A stretch of DNA of 64,000 nt, from positions 4,498,001 to 4,562,000 of the forward strand of contig NZ_JBANDL010000002.1 of the NCBI RefSeq assembly GCF_037027445.1, read 5' to 3'. The stretch's first letter is position 1; the number at the start of each line of letters is the position of its first letter. This document shows, one piece after another, positions 6,486 to 15,270 of this stretch. The DNA comes from Lysobacter firmicutimachus. GTDB lineage: Bacteria; Pseudomonadota; Gammaproteobacteria; Xanthomonadales; Xanthomonadaceae. Position numbers and translations under genes: made by a program. The notes beneath the pieces are model-generated. The model was given only the letters and a program-made list of their open reading frames with translations. It ran no database searches and had not been told where the DNA came from.

Positions 6486-7616
6486 ATGTTCTGGAACAAG
6501 AAGGTCGTGGTCGGCGATGCCGAGCGCGTCTTGGTTTACCGCAATCGCCGTATCGAGCGCGTGCTCGGCCCGGGCGTACATAGGCTTCGCAACTTCGGCA
6601 ACGGCCTGGAGCTGGTCGCGCACGCGATCGCCAACACCGCTTACGCCGGCAACGACGGCGAGGCGTTGATCGCCGGCCTGCGCGAGCGCCTGTACGAGGA
6701 CTTCGTCCTGGCCGACATCGGCAGCGACGAAGTCGGCCTGATGCTGCGCAACGGCCGCATCGCCGATGTGCTCAATCCCGGCACGCGCCGCCTGTACTGG
6801 AAGGGACTGGGCGATATCCGGGTGCGCGCGATCGCGTTGCAGGACGGTCTGGAGATCGAGCGTGAGCTCGTCGACGGCCTGCGCCAGATCGGCTGGCTGG
6901 AGCGCGTCGCCGTGTACGGCAACGTGCCCTCCGAGTCCGCCGGCCTGCTGTTCGTCGACGGCAAGTTCGTGCGCGAGCTGGCGGCGGGCGCGTACGCGTT
7001 CTGGAACCTGCGCAAGAACGTCGCGGTCGAGACCGTGGAGCTGCGCGTGCAGGCGATGGAAGTCTCGGGCCAGGAGCTGTTGACCCGCGACAAGGTGTCC
7101 TTGCGGGTCAACCTGGCCGCGAGCCTGCGCGTGACCGACCCGGTCGCCGCGCGCACCCGCGTCGCCAAGTACGCCGAGCACGTCTACCGCGAGCTGCAGT
7201 ACGGCCTGCGCAAGGCGGTCTCGGCCAAGACTCTGGACGAACTGCTGGGCGACAAGGCCTCGCTCGACGCCGACATCTTCGGCTACGTGCGCGGCCAGGT
7301 CCGCGAGTTCGGCATCGAGGTGCTCGGCGTGGGCGTCAAGGACGTGATCCTGCCGGGCGAGATGAAGGAGATCCTCAACGGCGTGGTGCAGGCGGAGAAA
7401 ACGGCTCAGGCCAACGTGATCCGCCGCCGCGAGGAGGCCAACGCGACCCGCAGCCTGCTCAACACCGCCAAGCTGATCGAGGACAGCCCGGTGCTGATGC
7501 GCCTGAAGGAGCTCGAGGCGCTGGAGAAGATCACCGAGAAGATCGACAAGTTGACCGTGTTCGGCGGTCTGGAGGGAGTCATGAAGCAACTGGTCAGCCT
7601 CAAGGGCCATGGCTGA
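6486..7616 (+). CDS. slipin/SPFH (Band-7) protein of an RtcB locus
   Basis: A 376-residue SPFH/Band-7 protein. No N-terminal membrane segment is visible, unlike classical slipins, so it is probably soluble. Three related short modules of the form 'G-hydrophobic-x-N/DG-...-L-x-PG' occur at about residues 15-33 (RRIERVLGPGVHR), 80-105 (NGRIADVLNPGTRR) and 155-175. The Band-7 core follows (VSLRVNLAASLRVTDPV, then LQYGLRKAVSAKTLDELL), and the C-terminal part is charged and probably coiled-coil (EKTAQANVIRRREEANATRS). AAGGAG lies seven bases before the ATG. It sits after two tRNA-like RNAs and before rtcB; a scaffold for an RNA-repair complex is proposed from the known SPFH-RtcB association. Confidence 0.88.
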   Translation: MFWNKKVVVGDAERVLVYRNRRIERVLGPGVHRLRNFGNGLELVAHAIANTAYAGNDGEALIAGLRERLYEDFVLADIGSDEVGLMLRNGRIADVLNPGTRRLYWKGLGDIRVRAIALQDGLEIERELVDGLRQIGWLERVAVYGNVPSESAGLLFVDGKFVRELAAGAYAFWNLRKNVAVETVELRVQAMEVSGQELLTRDKVSLRVNLAASLRVTDPVAARTRVAKYAEHVYRELQYGLRKAVSAKTLDELLGDKASLDADIFGYVRGQVREFGIEVLGVGVKDVILPGEMKEILNGVVQAEKTAQANVIRRREEANATRSLLNTAKLIEDSPVLMRLKELEALEKITEKIDKLTVFGGLEGVMKQLVSLKGHG

Positions 7617-7756
7617 AAGCAGGACCGGACGGCACTGCCGTCCGGATTCCGATAGCGCCGGGGTCCTAACCCCCCAACGCACGCCGCTCCCACAGGAGCG
7701 GCCATCGTCGTCGTGCGCCCTGGCGTCGCGACGGCTTCTATCGGAATAAATCTTCT

Positions 7757-8629
7757 ATGCGAAACGATATGTACGACCGGATACTGCAACGGAGCCGGCC
7801 AGTCGGCTGCGTGCGGCGCAAAAACCGGGCGCCGCGCGACATCGAGCAACGGCCGGCGAGAGAACCGTTGGGCCATCGCCTGCCGGGCTTGGACCGGCGC
7901 AGTCTGCGGCCGTTGCAACGCTATCTCGAAAAGCAGGTCGGCCGAACCTGGGACGAGGTCTACAGCGACCTGTACCGCCCGCTGGACCGCCGCGACCGAT
8001 TGCGGCGCGACATCGAACGCAGTCTTCCCGATCTGGTGGCTGCGACTACGGTGCGGCGAGATCGGGGCGTGTATGCGCTTTGCTCTTGGTACGGCCTTCG
8101 TCCGCTGGCGGAGATCCGCCAGCGTCTGTACGTCGATCCCGACAGCGGCCGACTGCTGCGCAATCAGCCGGCGCTGGACGCCGATGCGCAGCGGCGCCGC
8201 GCGCGGAATCAGAGGTTGCTCGAACAGCGCGTCGGGTGGCAGCCGGAGTTCCGAACTCTGGGTGCGATGACCCAACTGCATCGAATCGATGGCATCTGGT
8301 ACGAAGTGCGGCTGGCCCAGGTGCCGTCGCCGGCGCCCCGCCCGGCGACGGGCGCGCGCTCGCGCAGCATGAAGCAGGCATTCGCCTACGACATGCTGTT
8401 GCAGCAAGCGGTCCATCGCTGCAACGGCGCGCGCTGCAGCCGCTACGGGCGTTGCGACCTGTACGCCTGCGAGAAGCGACAGCTGAACCATCGGGAACTG
8501 GTCGAGCATCGATTGAAGAACGACACCGCACCGGAAATCTACGACGCCTACTTCCGTTGCCGCCCCCGGCGACGGCCGGGCAAGTACCGCGGACCGATCC
8601 GCGCCGGCGGTCGACACAAGGAACACTGA
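7757..8629 (+). CDS. conserved basic Cys4 protein linked to RtcB/slipin loci, function unknown
   Basis: A 290-residue, strongly basic protein. The segment RYLEKQVGRTWDEVYS (about residues 55-70), DPDSGRL near 128 and RIDGIWYEV near 176 match, from memory, a family of uncharacterised proteins found in myxobacteria and other bacteria. Four cysteines in CNGARCSRYGRCDLYAC (residues 222-238, spacing C-x4-C-x5-C-x4-C) could bind zinc, followed by KRQLNHRELVEHRL. The C-terminus is arginine-rich (RCRPRRRPGKYRGPIR), suited to nucleic-acid binding. One base separates its stop from the rtcB start, so the two are coupled. An RNA-binding partner of RtcB is inferred, not shown. Confidence 0.75.
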   Translation: MRNDMYDRILQRSRPVGCVRRKNRAPRDIEQRPAREPLGHRLPGLDRRSLRPLQRYLEKQVGRTWDEVYSDLYRPLDRRDRLRRDIERSLPDLVAATTVRRDRGVYALCSWYGLRPLAEIRQRLYVDPDSGRLLRNQPALDADAQRRRARNQRLLEQRVGWQPEFRTLGAMTQLHRIDGIWYEVRLAQVPSPAPRPATGARSRSMKQAFAYDMLLQQAVHRCNGARCSRYGRCDLYACEKRQLNHRELVEHRLKNDTAPEIYDAYFRCRPRRRPGKYRGPIRAGGRHKEH

Positions 8630-8630
8630 T

Positions 8631-9851
8631 ATGAGTACATCAAGCTACGAACTGCTGCACGCCGAAGAGGGCTCGGTCCCGGTCAAGGGCTGGGTACGCG
8701 GGGTGACGGTCGACGAAGGAGCGCGGCGCCAGTTGCGCAACATCGCCGCCCTGCCCCACGTCGGGCCCTGGATCGCGGTAATGCCGGACGCCCACCTGGG
8801 CAAGGGGGCGACCGTGGGCTCGGTGGTGCCGACCCGCGGCGCGATCATCCCGGCCGCGGTCGGCGTCGACCTGGGCTGCGGCATGGCCGCGGTGCGCACG
8901 ACCCTGCGCGCCCAGGATCTGCCCGACAGTCTGGCCAAGCTGCGCTCGGCGATCGAGCACTGCATCCCGGTCGGCAACGGCCGCGGCGGCGAACACCGTC
9001 GTTTGCCCGACAGCCATGCCACCCGCCTGGCCAAATCCGGGCTGGCGGCGCGGCTGGATGCGATCCACGCCAAACACCGCAAGCTGCGCACCGACAAGCT
9101 GGACAAGCAGATCGGCACCCTCGGCGGCGGCAACCACTTCATCGAGATCTGTCTCGACGAGGCCGGCGCGGTGTGGGTGATGCTGCACTCGGGGTCGCGC
9201 GGCACCGGCAACTTGATCGGCAGCTACTTCATCGAGCTGGCGCGATTGAAGCTGGAACGGCGCGTGCTCGGCTTCCATCTGCCGGACAAGGACCTGGCCT
9301 TCCTGCTCGAAGGCGAGCCGTTGTTCGAGGACTACGTCGAAGCCGTCGGCTGGGCGCAGGACTACGCTCGCCACAACCGCGAGGCGATGATGGAACGAGT
9401 GCTGCACGCGATGCGGGTCCAGCTGCCGAAGTTCCAGTTGAAAAAGACCGCGGTCAATTGCCACCACAACTATGTCCAGCGCGAGGAGCACTTCGGCGAG
9501 TCGTTGTGGGTGACCCGCAAGGGCGCGGTCAGCGCCCGTGAGGGGGAACTCGGCATCATCCCCGGCAGCATGGGCGCGCGCAGCTACATCGTGCGCGGCA
9601 AGGGCAACGCGGACAGCTTCCACAGCTGCAGCCACGGCGCCGGCCGACTGATGAGCCGTGCCGAAGCGCGGCGGAAGATCACTCTCAAAGACCATCGTGC
9701 GGCCACGGCCCACGTGGAATGCCGCAAGGACGCGGCGGTCATCGACGAGTCGCCGGCGGCGTACAAGCCGATCGAAGCGGTGATGGCGGCGCAGTCCGAT
9801 CTGGTCGAGGTGGTCCACACCTTGCGCCAGGTGATCTGCATCAAGGGTTGA
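8631..9851 (+). CDS. rtcB: RNA-splicing ligase RtcB
   Basis: A 406-residue RtcB, close to the E. coli length of 408. RtcB is a GTP- and manganese-dependent ligase that joins RNA 2',3'-cyclic or 3'-phosphate ends to 5'-OH ends, as in broken tRNAs. Metal and guanylylation residues are visible: D80 and C83 in GVDLGCG, H169 in GGGNHF, H186 in HSGSRGTGN, H279-H280 in CHHNYV, and the nucleotide-accepting H335 in SCSHGAGR. AAGGAA precedes the ATG and the upstream gene ends one base before it. No rtcA cyclase, archease or RtcR activator lies nearby; a strong terminator follows directly. Confidence 0.97.
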   Translation: MSTSSYELLHAEEGSVPVKGWVRGVTVDEGARRQLRNIAALPHVGPWIAVMPDAHLGKGATVGSVVPTRGAIIPAAVGVDLGCGMAAVRTTLRAQDLPDSLAKLRSAIEHCIPVGNGRGGEHRRLPDSHATRLAKSGLAARLDAIHAKHRKLRTDKLDKQIGTLGGGNHFIEICLDEAGAVWVMLHSGSRGTGNLIGSYFIELARLKLERRVLGFHLPDKDLAFLLEGEPLFEDYVEAVGWAQDYARHNREAMMERVLHAMRVQLPKFQLKKTAVNCHHNYVQREEHFGESLWVTRKGAVSAREGELGIIPGSMGARSYIVRGKGNADSFHSCSHGAGRLMSRAEARRKITLKDHRAATAHVECRKDAAVIDESPAAYKPIEAVMAAQSDLVEVVHTLRQVICIKG

Positions 9852-9869
9852 GCGCGCATTGCGCTCGCG

Positions 9870-9897
9870 GCGCCGTCCGTTCGGGCGGCGCTTTTTT
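9870..9897 (+). terminator. rho-independent terminator after rtcB
   Basis: GCGCCGTCC (9870-9878) pairs with GGGCGGCGC (9883-9891, one T-G pair) over loop GTTC, followed by six T residues. It lies 18 bases after the rtcB stop and closes the slipin-rtcB operon. Confidence 0.9.
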
Positions 9898-10098
9898 CGC
9901 GTGCGTGACGAGCCGCACATCGATTCAGGATGCCGCGCACCCGTGGTTCAGATTCGCATCGCAATGCGCGCGTGATCCACGCCGAAATGAAAGCTTTCGG
10001 CGTCGCCGCTTTGCGTGTTTGCGACTGAGTTCGCGCTCGCTGTGTGCGTTGGCCGGATTTGGCCGCGCTTATCTTCACGTAAAGACGATATTGTTCGG

Positions 10099-10407
10099 AT
10101 GCAAGAGCAATGCCAACGGATTTCGCCCATGACGCATACGGATGTCGATTGGCTCTGTGCGGCACCGCCGCGACGGTCGTACCAAGGCGCCGGTCCGTGC
10201 GGCGGCGACTGCATTCCTCACCGGGTGCGCGAGTTGGCCATCGCTTACGGCCTGGGCGCGCGAGCGCATCACGGCGAGCGCCACTGGGAAGATATCTGCG
10301 ATCAGCTCGCCGTCGGCTGGGAGCGCCTGTGCGGGCGCGAACCGGTGCCGTGGGCGCAGGTCGAGTCCGATGTCGAAGGCGCCTGGCGCTTGGTCCAGAC
10401 CGGCTGA
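10099..10407 (+). CDS. small hypothetical protein
   Basis: A 102-residue open frame with coding-like composition. Its core reads YQGAGPCGGDCIPHRVRELA, then HHGERHWEDICDQLAVGWERL and ends WAQVESDVEGAWRLVQTG; a tryptophan-rich, amphipathic C-terminal half is clear. No family is recognised. Two starts are possible, the ATG at 10099 or one ten codons on at 10129; neither has a good ribosome site. A terminator separates it from rtcB, so it is not part of that operon, and it converges on the exporter gene downstream. Confidence 0.5.
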   Translation: MQEQCQRISPMTHTDVDWLCAAPPRRSYQGAGPCGGDCIPHRVRELAIAYGLGARAHHGERHWEDICDQLAVGWERLCGREPVPWAQVESDVEGAWRLVQTG

Positions 10408-10530
10408 GCAGCGCCGCACCGCCGCCTAAAATCCCCGCCGGCGCGTCCCTGCGCGGCGAGCGGCACATCCGCTGATCCGCGTCGAGAGCGGACCGGGTCG
10501 AGTAAAGCGATGCGTGCTGCGTCGGCGCGA

Positions 10531-11451
10531 TCAGGCCCTTGCCGGCTGCGACCGGCGCCATGACCACTTCAGATTGACGCCGAGCGTGCCGAGCACGATC
10601 AGCGCCACGCCCAGGCTCTGCACCGGCGCCAGCGCATGGCCGTAGATCAGGTAATCCAGCAGCAGCGCGATCACCGGATAGATGAAGGCGACCACCGCGA
10701 TGGTCGCGACCTGCAGGCGCGGGTACGAGGAATAGAACAGCACGTAGCACACGCCGCTGTGGATCAGGCCCAGGCCGGCCAGCCAGAACCAGTGCGAGCC
10801 CGGCTTCCACACCGATGCGTAATCGGCCAACGGGGCCAACATCGCCACGCCGACCAGGCACTGGATCAGCACCACGGCCAGCGGCCGCTCGCGGCTGATC
10901 TTGCGCGACAGCAGCAGCGAAGCGCCGCACAGGATCGCGGCGACGAAGGTCAGGCCGACGCCGATCAGATAGCCGCTGCCGGCGTTGTTCCAGAGTTTGA
11001 ACGGATCGGCCGAACACAGCACGCCGACGAAGGCGATCGCCGTCCAGCCCAGGTCGGCGGCGCGGGTGCGTTCGCCGTAGAACAACGCGGCCATGCCCAA
11101 CACCACGAACGGAAAGAAGTGGTAGACCATGGTCGCCACGCCGATCGACGAGCGTGCCATGCCGGCGAACAGGGCGACCCAGTTCAGCACCAGCAACACG
11201 CCGCTGACGATCGCCGAGCGGATCAACGCGCGCTCGCCGAGCAGGCCACGGAACAAGCCGCGCGCGCTGCCCCAGGCGATCAGGAATACGCAGCCGAACA
11301 CACAGCGAAACAGCACCGCGGTGATCGCGTCCTGGCCGCTTTCGTGCACGAACACGCCGACCGAGCCGATCAACAGCTCGGCGACCAGCAGTTGGATCAA
11401 GGCGCCGCGCGAATCGGCGGCGGGCGCGACGGTAGCGGCGACGGTGCTCAT
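10531..11451 (-). CDS. EamA/DMT-family exporter
   Basis: A 306-residue integral membrane protein with about ten hydrophobic segments arranged as two repeated five-helix halves, the form of drug/metabolite transporters of the EamA type. Typical pieces are VFVHESGQDAITAVLFRCVFG in the first half and VVAFIYPVIALLLDYLIYG in the second. These proteins export amino acids or other metabolites across the inner membrane. The ATG at 11451 is used rather than a TTG two codons upstream. It is divergent from a MocR-type regulator, a common pairing, with two direct repeats in between. Confidence 0.9.
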   Translation of the reverse strand: MSTVAATVAPAADSRGALIQLLVAELLIGSVGVFVHESGQDAITAVLFRCVFGCVFLIAWGSARGLFRGLLGERALIRSAIVSGVLLVLNWVALFAGMARSSIGVATMVYHFFPFVVLGMAALFYGERTRAADLGWTAIAFVGVLCSADPFKLWNNAGSGYLIGVGLTFVAAILCGASLLLSRKISRERPLAVVLIQCLVGVAMLAPLADYASVWKPGSHWFWLAGLGLIHSGVCYVLFYSSYPRLQVATIAVVAFIYPVIALLLDYLIYGHALAPVQSLGVALIVLGTLGVNLKWSWRRSQPARA

Positions 11452-11503
11452 GGGCAATGGACGCGGCGGATCGTGGGAAGGCCAGGGTAGGCCGACGCTG
11501 CGG

Positions 11504-11547
11504 ACCGATACAGATTCAGTTAGGATCGATTTCGACCGGTACAGATT
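11504..11547. promoter_or_regulatory. paired direct repeat, probable MocR operator
   Basis: ACCGATACAGATT (11504-11516) and ACCGGTACAGATT (11535-11547) are direct repeats differing at one base, with a 31-bp period (about three helical turns). They lie between the divergent exporter and MocR genes. MocR/GabR regulators are known to bind two spaced direct repeats, so this is the likely site for control of both genes. Confidence 0.7.
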
Positions 11548-11711
11548 TGCCTCTTTCCCCTCTCCTGCTTGCGGCGACCGCAGGAAATGCGGAGCGCAGA
11601 GGGCCGGGTCGAGGGCGGCTCAGCGGCGCTGGAATTTTCGGCCTCTACCGGTCCTCACCCCACCCCCGCTCCCACAAACGGAGACGGGCTTTGGCTCTCG
11701 CGAGGTTGACG

Positions 11712-13139
11712 ATGTCCCAGGACCTGCTCTACGAACGTCTCGCCGAGCGCATGCGCCGGCAGATCCAGCGCGGCGTGCTGCGCGCCGGCGAACGCCTGCC
11801 TTCGCTGCGCCGGCTTGGCCGCGATCAACGCATCAGCCTGGCGACCGCGGTCGAGGCTTACCAGCAGCTCGAGCGCGAAGGCCTGATCGAGGCCCGTCCG
11901 CGCTCGGGCTATTACGTGCGCGCGGCCAGCGCGCCGGCGCCGCGCGCCGGGCGCATGCGCCACCTCGCGCGCGCGCCGATGCCGGTGCGCAACCCGGCCC
12001 TGCTCGGCGTGCTCGACGTGCAGGCGCGCCACGACTTGGTGCCGCTGCACTCGGCCTCACCGGCGATGTCGCTGCTGCCCAACGCCGCGCTGGCCGGCTC
12101 GGTGACGCGCGCGCTGCGCCGCGATCCCGACACCGCGCTGAACTACGCGCCGCCGCAGGGCTTGCGCCCGCTGCGCGAGCTCATCGCCCAGCGTTACGGC
12201 CAATGCGGGGTCGACCTGGACCCGGACGAGATCGTGATCACCGCTGGCGCGATGGAGGCCATCAGCCTCACCTTGCGCAGCCTGACCCGCCCCGGCGACA
12301 TCGTGATCCTGGAAACGCCGACCTACCACGGCCTGCTGCAGGCGGTCGCCGCGCACGGCCTGCGCGTACTGGAGATCCCCAACCGGCCCGGCATCGGCAT
12401 CGACCCGGCGCATGCTCGCGAACTGCTGGAGCGGCACGCGGTGCGCGCCGCGCTGCTGATTCCCAACTTCAGCAATCCGCTCGGCAGCCTCACCAGCGAA
12501 GCGGCCAAGCGCGAACTGGTCGCCGTCTGCGCCGCGCACGGGACCATCGTGATCGAGGACGATCTGTACGGGGAGTTGGCCTACTCCGGCGAACGGCCCT
12601 CGCCGATGCGCCGCTACGACGACGGCGAACATGTGGTGGTGTGCGGCTCGTATTCGAAGATGCTCTCGCCCGGTCTGCGGGTCGGCTGGATGACCGGCGC
12701 CCGCCGCACGGCCGAGCTGCTGCGCACCAAGAGCTTCTCGACCGTGGCGACCGCGGCGCTGCCGCAAATGGCGCTGGTCGACTACCTGGCCCGTCACGAC
12801 ATGGAACGCGGCCTGCGCCGGCTGCGCCGCGCTCTGGCCGACAATTCCCTGGCCTATCGCCAGGCCGTGCTTGAGCACTGGCCCGACGGCACCTGCGTCG
12901 CCGAACCCGCCGGCGGACTGACTCTTTGGGTGGAACTGCCCGAACGGGTCGAAGGCCAGGCGCTGTTCGAAGCCGCGCTGGCCGCCGGCATCGGCATCCT
13001 GCCCGGGCATCTGTTCTCCAATCGCGGCGACTATCGCCATCATGTCCGGCTCAGCTGCGGCTATCCCCTGAACGACCGCATCGATGCGGCGATGCGCTCG
13101 CTCGGCGATATCGCCAAACGGCTGGCGCGTTCGCGCTGA
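11712..13139 (+). CDS. MocR-type PLP-dependent transcriptional regulator
   Basis: A 475-residue fusion of an N-terminal GntR winged helix (residues 5-70: LRAGERLPSLRRLGRDQRIS, then AYQQLEREGLI) and a C-terminal fold-type I aminotransferase domain (about 110-475). The PLP-binding lysine is K316 in GSYSKMLSPGLR, with NPLG at 255-258 and the ED of IEDDLYGE at 282. MocR proteins sense amines or amino acids through PLP and usually control a neighbouring gene, here the divergent EamA exporter. The start codon opens the DNA-binding domain. Confidence 0.93.
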   Translation: MSQDLLYERLAERMRRQIQRGVLRAGERLPSLRRLGRDQRISLATAVEAYQQLEREGLIEARPRSGYYVRAASAPAPRAGRMRHLARAPMPVRNPALLGVLDVQARHDLVPLHSASPAMSLLPNAALAGSVTRALRRDPDTALNYAPPQGLRPLRELIAQRYGQCGVDLDPDEIVITAGAMEAISLTLRSLTRPGDIVILETPTYHGLLQAVAAHGLRVLEIPNRPGIGIDPAHARELLERHAVRAALLIPNFSNPLGSLTSEAAKRELVAVCAAHGTIVIEDDLYGELAYSGERPSPMRRYDDGEHVVVCGSYSKMLSPGLRVGWMTGARRTAELLRTKSFSTVATAALPQMALVDYLARHDMERGLRRLRRALADNSLAYRQAVLEHWPDGTCVAEPAGGLTLWVELPERVEGQALFEAALAAGIGILPGHLFSNRGDYRHHVRLSCGYPLNDRIDAAMRSLGDIAKRLARSR

Positions 13140-13149
13140 GATCCGCGCA

Positions 13150-13178
13150 AAGAAAACGGGCCGCGCATGGCGGCCCGT
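13150..13178 (-). terminator. terminator at the end of the efflux operon
   Basis: ACGGGCCGC (13156-13164) and GCGGCCCGT (13170-13178) form a perfect 9-bp stem over a 5-nt loop. Read on the minus strand it is followed by TTTTCTTT. It lies between the convergent MocR and tetR genes and mainly serves the minus-strand operon. Confidence 0.75.
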
Positions 13179-13201
13179 CGGAATGCGCGGCGCGCTGCGG
13201 C

Positions 13202-13816
13202 TCAGGCCGACAGTAGGTTCGGCAGGAATTGCTCCAGCGCCGCTTTCACCTGATCCACGGTCAAATCCGGTTGCGAAATCGCGCGCATCGCCAAGCCTTC
13301 GATCAGGCTCTGCAGGATCAGCACGCGAGTGGCGACCTGATCCTGCGGCACGCCCAGGCCGCCGTCCTCGCGGCTGCGCGCGAACCAGGCCGCCAGATCG
13401 GCGCGGAACACCCGGTCCGAGGCATGGGTGGCCGCGGCGATCTCGGCGTCGCGGGTGGCCTCGGCGGTGAGTTCGAGGAACAACGCCGCGCTGGTGATGT
13501 TCGGGTCGTTGGCCTGCCACTGCTGGAACACCTCGGCGATGCCCGCGACCAGGTCGCTGGTCGCGTGCAGCTTGGCGATGTCCGAACGCGCTTCTTCCAA
13601 CTGGCGCTCGATGATCGCCAGGATGATGTCGTTCTTGCCCTTGAAGTAGCGATAGATCAGGCCGGCGCTCATGCCGGCCGTCTCGGCGATGTTGGCCATG
13701 CTGGCGGCGTGGAAGCCGTGCACGACGAAACATTTCTGCGCAGCGACCAGAATGCGCTCGCGCTGGGCTTGCGCGCGCGCTTCGGCCTTGGCGGTGGGCT
13801 TGCCCGGAGTGCTCAT
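13202..13816 (-). CDS. TetR-family repressor, last gene of the RND operon
   Basis: A 204-residue TetR regulator. The N-terminal helix-turn-helix is clear (RERILVAAQKCFVVHGFHAA, then IAETAGMSAGLIYRYFKGK). The C-terminal domain (residues 70-204) would bind the inducer, usually a pump substrate. Its ATG overlaps the stop of the outer-membrane channel gene by four bases. Pump repressors are usually encoded divergently; here the repressor is the distal gene of the operon it probably represses, giving direct negative feedback. A TetR-like palindrome lies upstream of the first gene. Confidence 0.93.
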   Translation of the reverse strand: MSTPGKPTAKAEARAQAQRERILVAAQKCFVVHGFHAASMANIAETAGMSAGLIYRYFKGKNDIILAIIERQLEEARSDIAKLHATSDLVAGIAEVFQQWQANDPNITSAALFLELTAEATRDAEIAAATHASDRVFRADLAAWFARSREDGGLGVPQDQVATRVLILQSLIEGLAMRAISQPDLTVDQVKAALEQFLPNLLSA

Positions 13817-15270
13817 GGGCTGCGCTCGTTCCAGCCACCTCCGAGCACCTTGTACAGAGTCACCCGGTTGGCTTGTTCGGCCAGACGGGTCGACACCAGG
13901 CCCTGTTGCGCGGCGTAGAGCGTGCGCTGCGCGTCGAGCTGATTGAGGTAGCTGTCGCGGCCGGCCTTGTAGCGCGCGGTCGACAACTGATCGGCGCGGG
14001 CGGCGGCCTCGACCAGCGCTTCCTGGGCCTGGCGCTGCTCGGCCAGGGTCTTGGTCAGCGCCAGCGCGTCGGAGACGTCGCGAAAGCCGGCCTGGATCGC
14101 CTTCTCGTACTCGGCCAGGGCGATCTTCTGGTCGGCCTTGGCCGAGGCCAGGCCCGCGCGCAGCTTGCCGCCCTGGAAGATCGGGATATTGACCACCGGG
14201 GTCACCGACCACACCCGGGTATTGCCCTCGAACAGGCCCGACAGTTCGTTGCTGCCGCTGCCGAGGAAGCCGGTCAGGTTGATCGAGGGGAAGAACGCGG
14301 CGCGCGCCGCGCCGATATTGGCGTTCTGCGCGCGCAACAGGTGCTCGGCCTGGAGCACGTCGGGTCGGCGCAGCAGCACCTCCGACGGCAGGCCGGCCGG
14401 CAGCGCGGCCAGGCCGGTCACGCCCTCGGTCAGCTTCTGCGGCAGCAGCGCCGGGTCGACCTGTTCGCCGACCAGCAGATTGAGCGCGCTGGTGTCCTGC
14501 GCGACCAGCCCGGCGTAGCGCGCCGCATCGGCGCGCGCCTGTTCGACCTGGGTGCGGGCCTGGCTCAGCTCCAGCCCGGATACGGCGCCGAGCTCGCGCC
14601 GCTTCTGGGTCAGATCGTAGGCCGCCTGCTGGTTTTTCAGCGTGGCCTCCGACACCGACAGCAGTTCGCGGTCGGCGGCCAGCGTCAGGTAGGCGTTGGC
14701 GACTTCGGCGATCAAGCTGAGCTGGGCGGCGCGGCGGGCTTCTTCCTGGGCGAAGTAGCGCTGCAGCGCGGCCTGGCTGAGGCTGCGCACGCGGCCGAAC
14801 AGGTCGAGTTCGAAGTTGGCGATCGAAGCGCCGGCGGTATAGGCGTCGGTAACGTTCTGGTTGTCGCCGCCGGTGCGTTCGAGCCGCGCGGTGGCGTTCA
14901 GCGCCGGCAGCCGGTCGGCGCGCTGGATGCGGTACTGGGCCCGTGCCTTCTCGACGTTGAGCACGGCCACGCGCAGGTCCCGGTTGTTCTCCAGCGCGCG
15001 ACCGATCAGGTCTTCCAGGTTCTGGTCGACGAAGAAATCGCGCCAGCCGATGTCGGCCACCGCCGCGCCGCCGGCCGCGGCGGCCTCCTGCGAGGCCGCC
15101 GGATCGGAGCTCAGCGGCTGCGCGCCGACGAAGGACGAGGTGGTCGGCGGCAACGGCCATTCGGCCGGGATGCCGGCCTCGGCCGGCGGCAGCTTCGGCG
15201 CGAGGCTGACGCAACCGGTGCCCGCCAGGGCGACCGCGATCGCCAGAGCGTGAAGGGAGAACTTACTCAT
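13813..15270 (-). CDS. outer-membrane efflux channel (OprM/NodT family)
   Basis: A 485-residue TolC-like channel lipoprotein. The signal peptide ends in a lipobox (ALAGTGC). Two OEP repeats follow, with long helical stretches such as [38 protein letters not shown] and [20 protein letters not shown]. It forms the outer-membrane exit duct for the RND pump encoded just upstream. Its ATG overlaps the pump gene stop by eight bases, and its own stop overlaps the tetR start, so the last three genes are tightly coupled. Confidence 0.94.
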   Translation of the reverse strand: MSKFSLHALAIAVALAGTGCVSLAPKLPPAEAGIPAEWPLPPTTSSFVGAQPLSSDPAASQEAAAAGGAAVADIGWRDFFVDQNLEDLIGRALENNRDLRVAVLNVEKARAQYRIQRADRLPALNATARLERTGGDNQNVTDAYTAGASIANFELDLFGRVRSLSQAALQRYFAQEEARRAAQLSLIAEVANAYLTLAADRELLSVSEATLKNQQAAYDLTQKRRELGAVSGLELSQARTQVEQARADAARYAGLVAQDTSALNLLVGEQVDPALLPQKLTEGVTGLAALPAGLPSEVLLRRPDVLQAEHLLRAQNANIGAARAAFFPSINLTGFLGSGSNELSGLFEGNTRVWSVTPVVNIPIFQGGKLRAGLASAKADQKIALAEYEKAIQAGFRDVSDALALTKTLAEQRQAQEALVEAAARADQLSTARYKAGRDSYLNQLDAQRTLYAAQQGLVSTRLAEQANRVTLYKVLGGGWNERSP

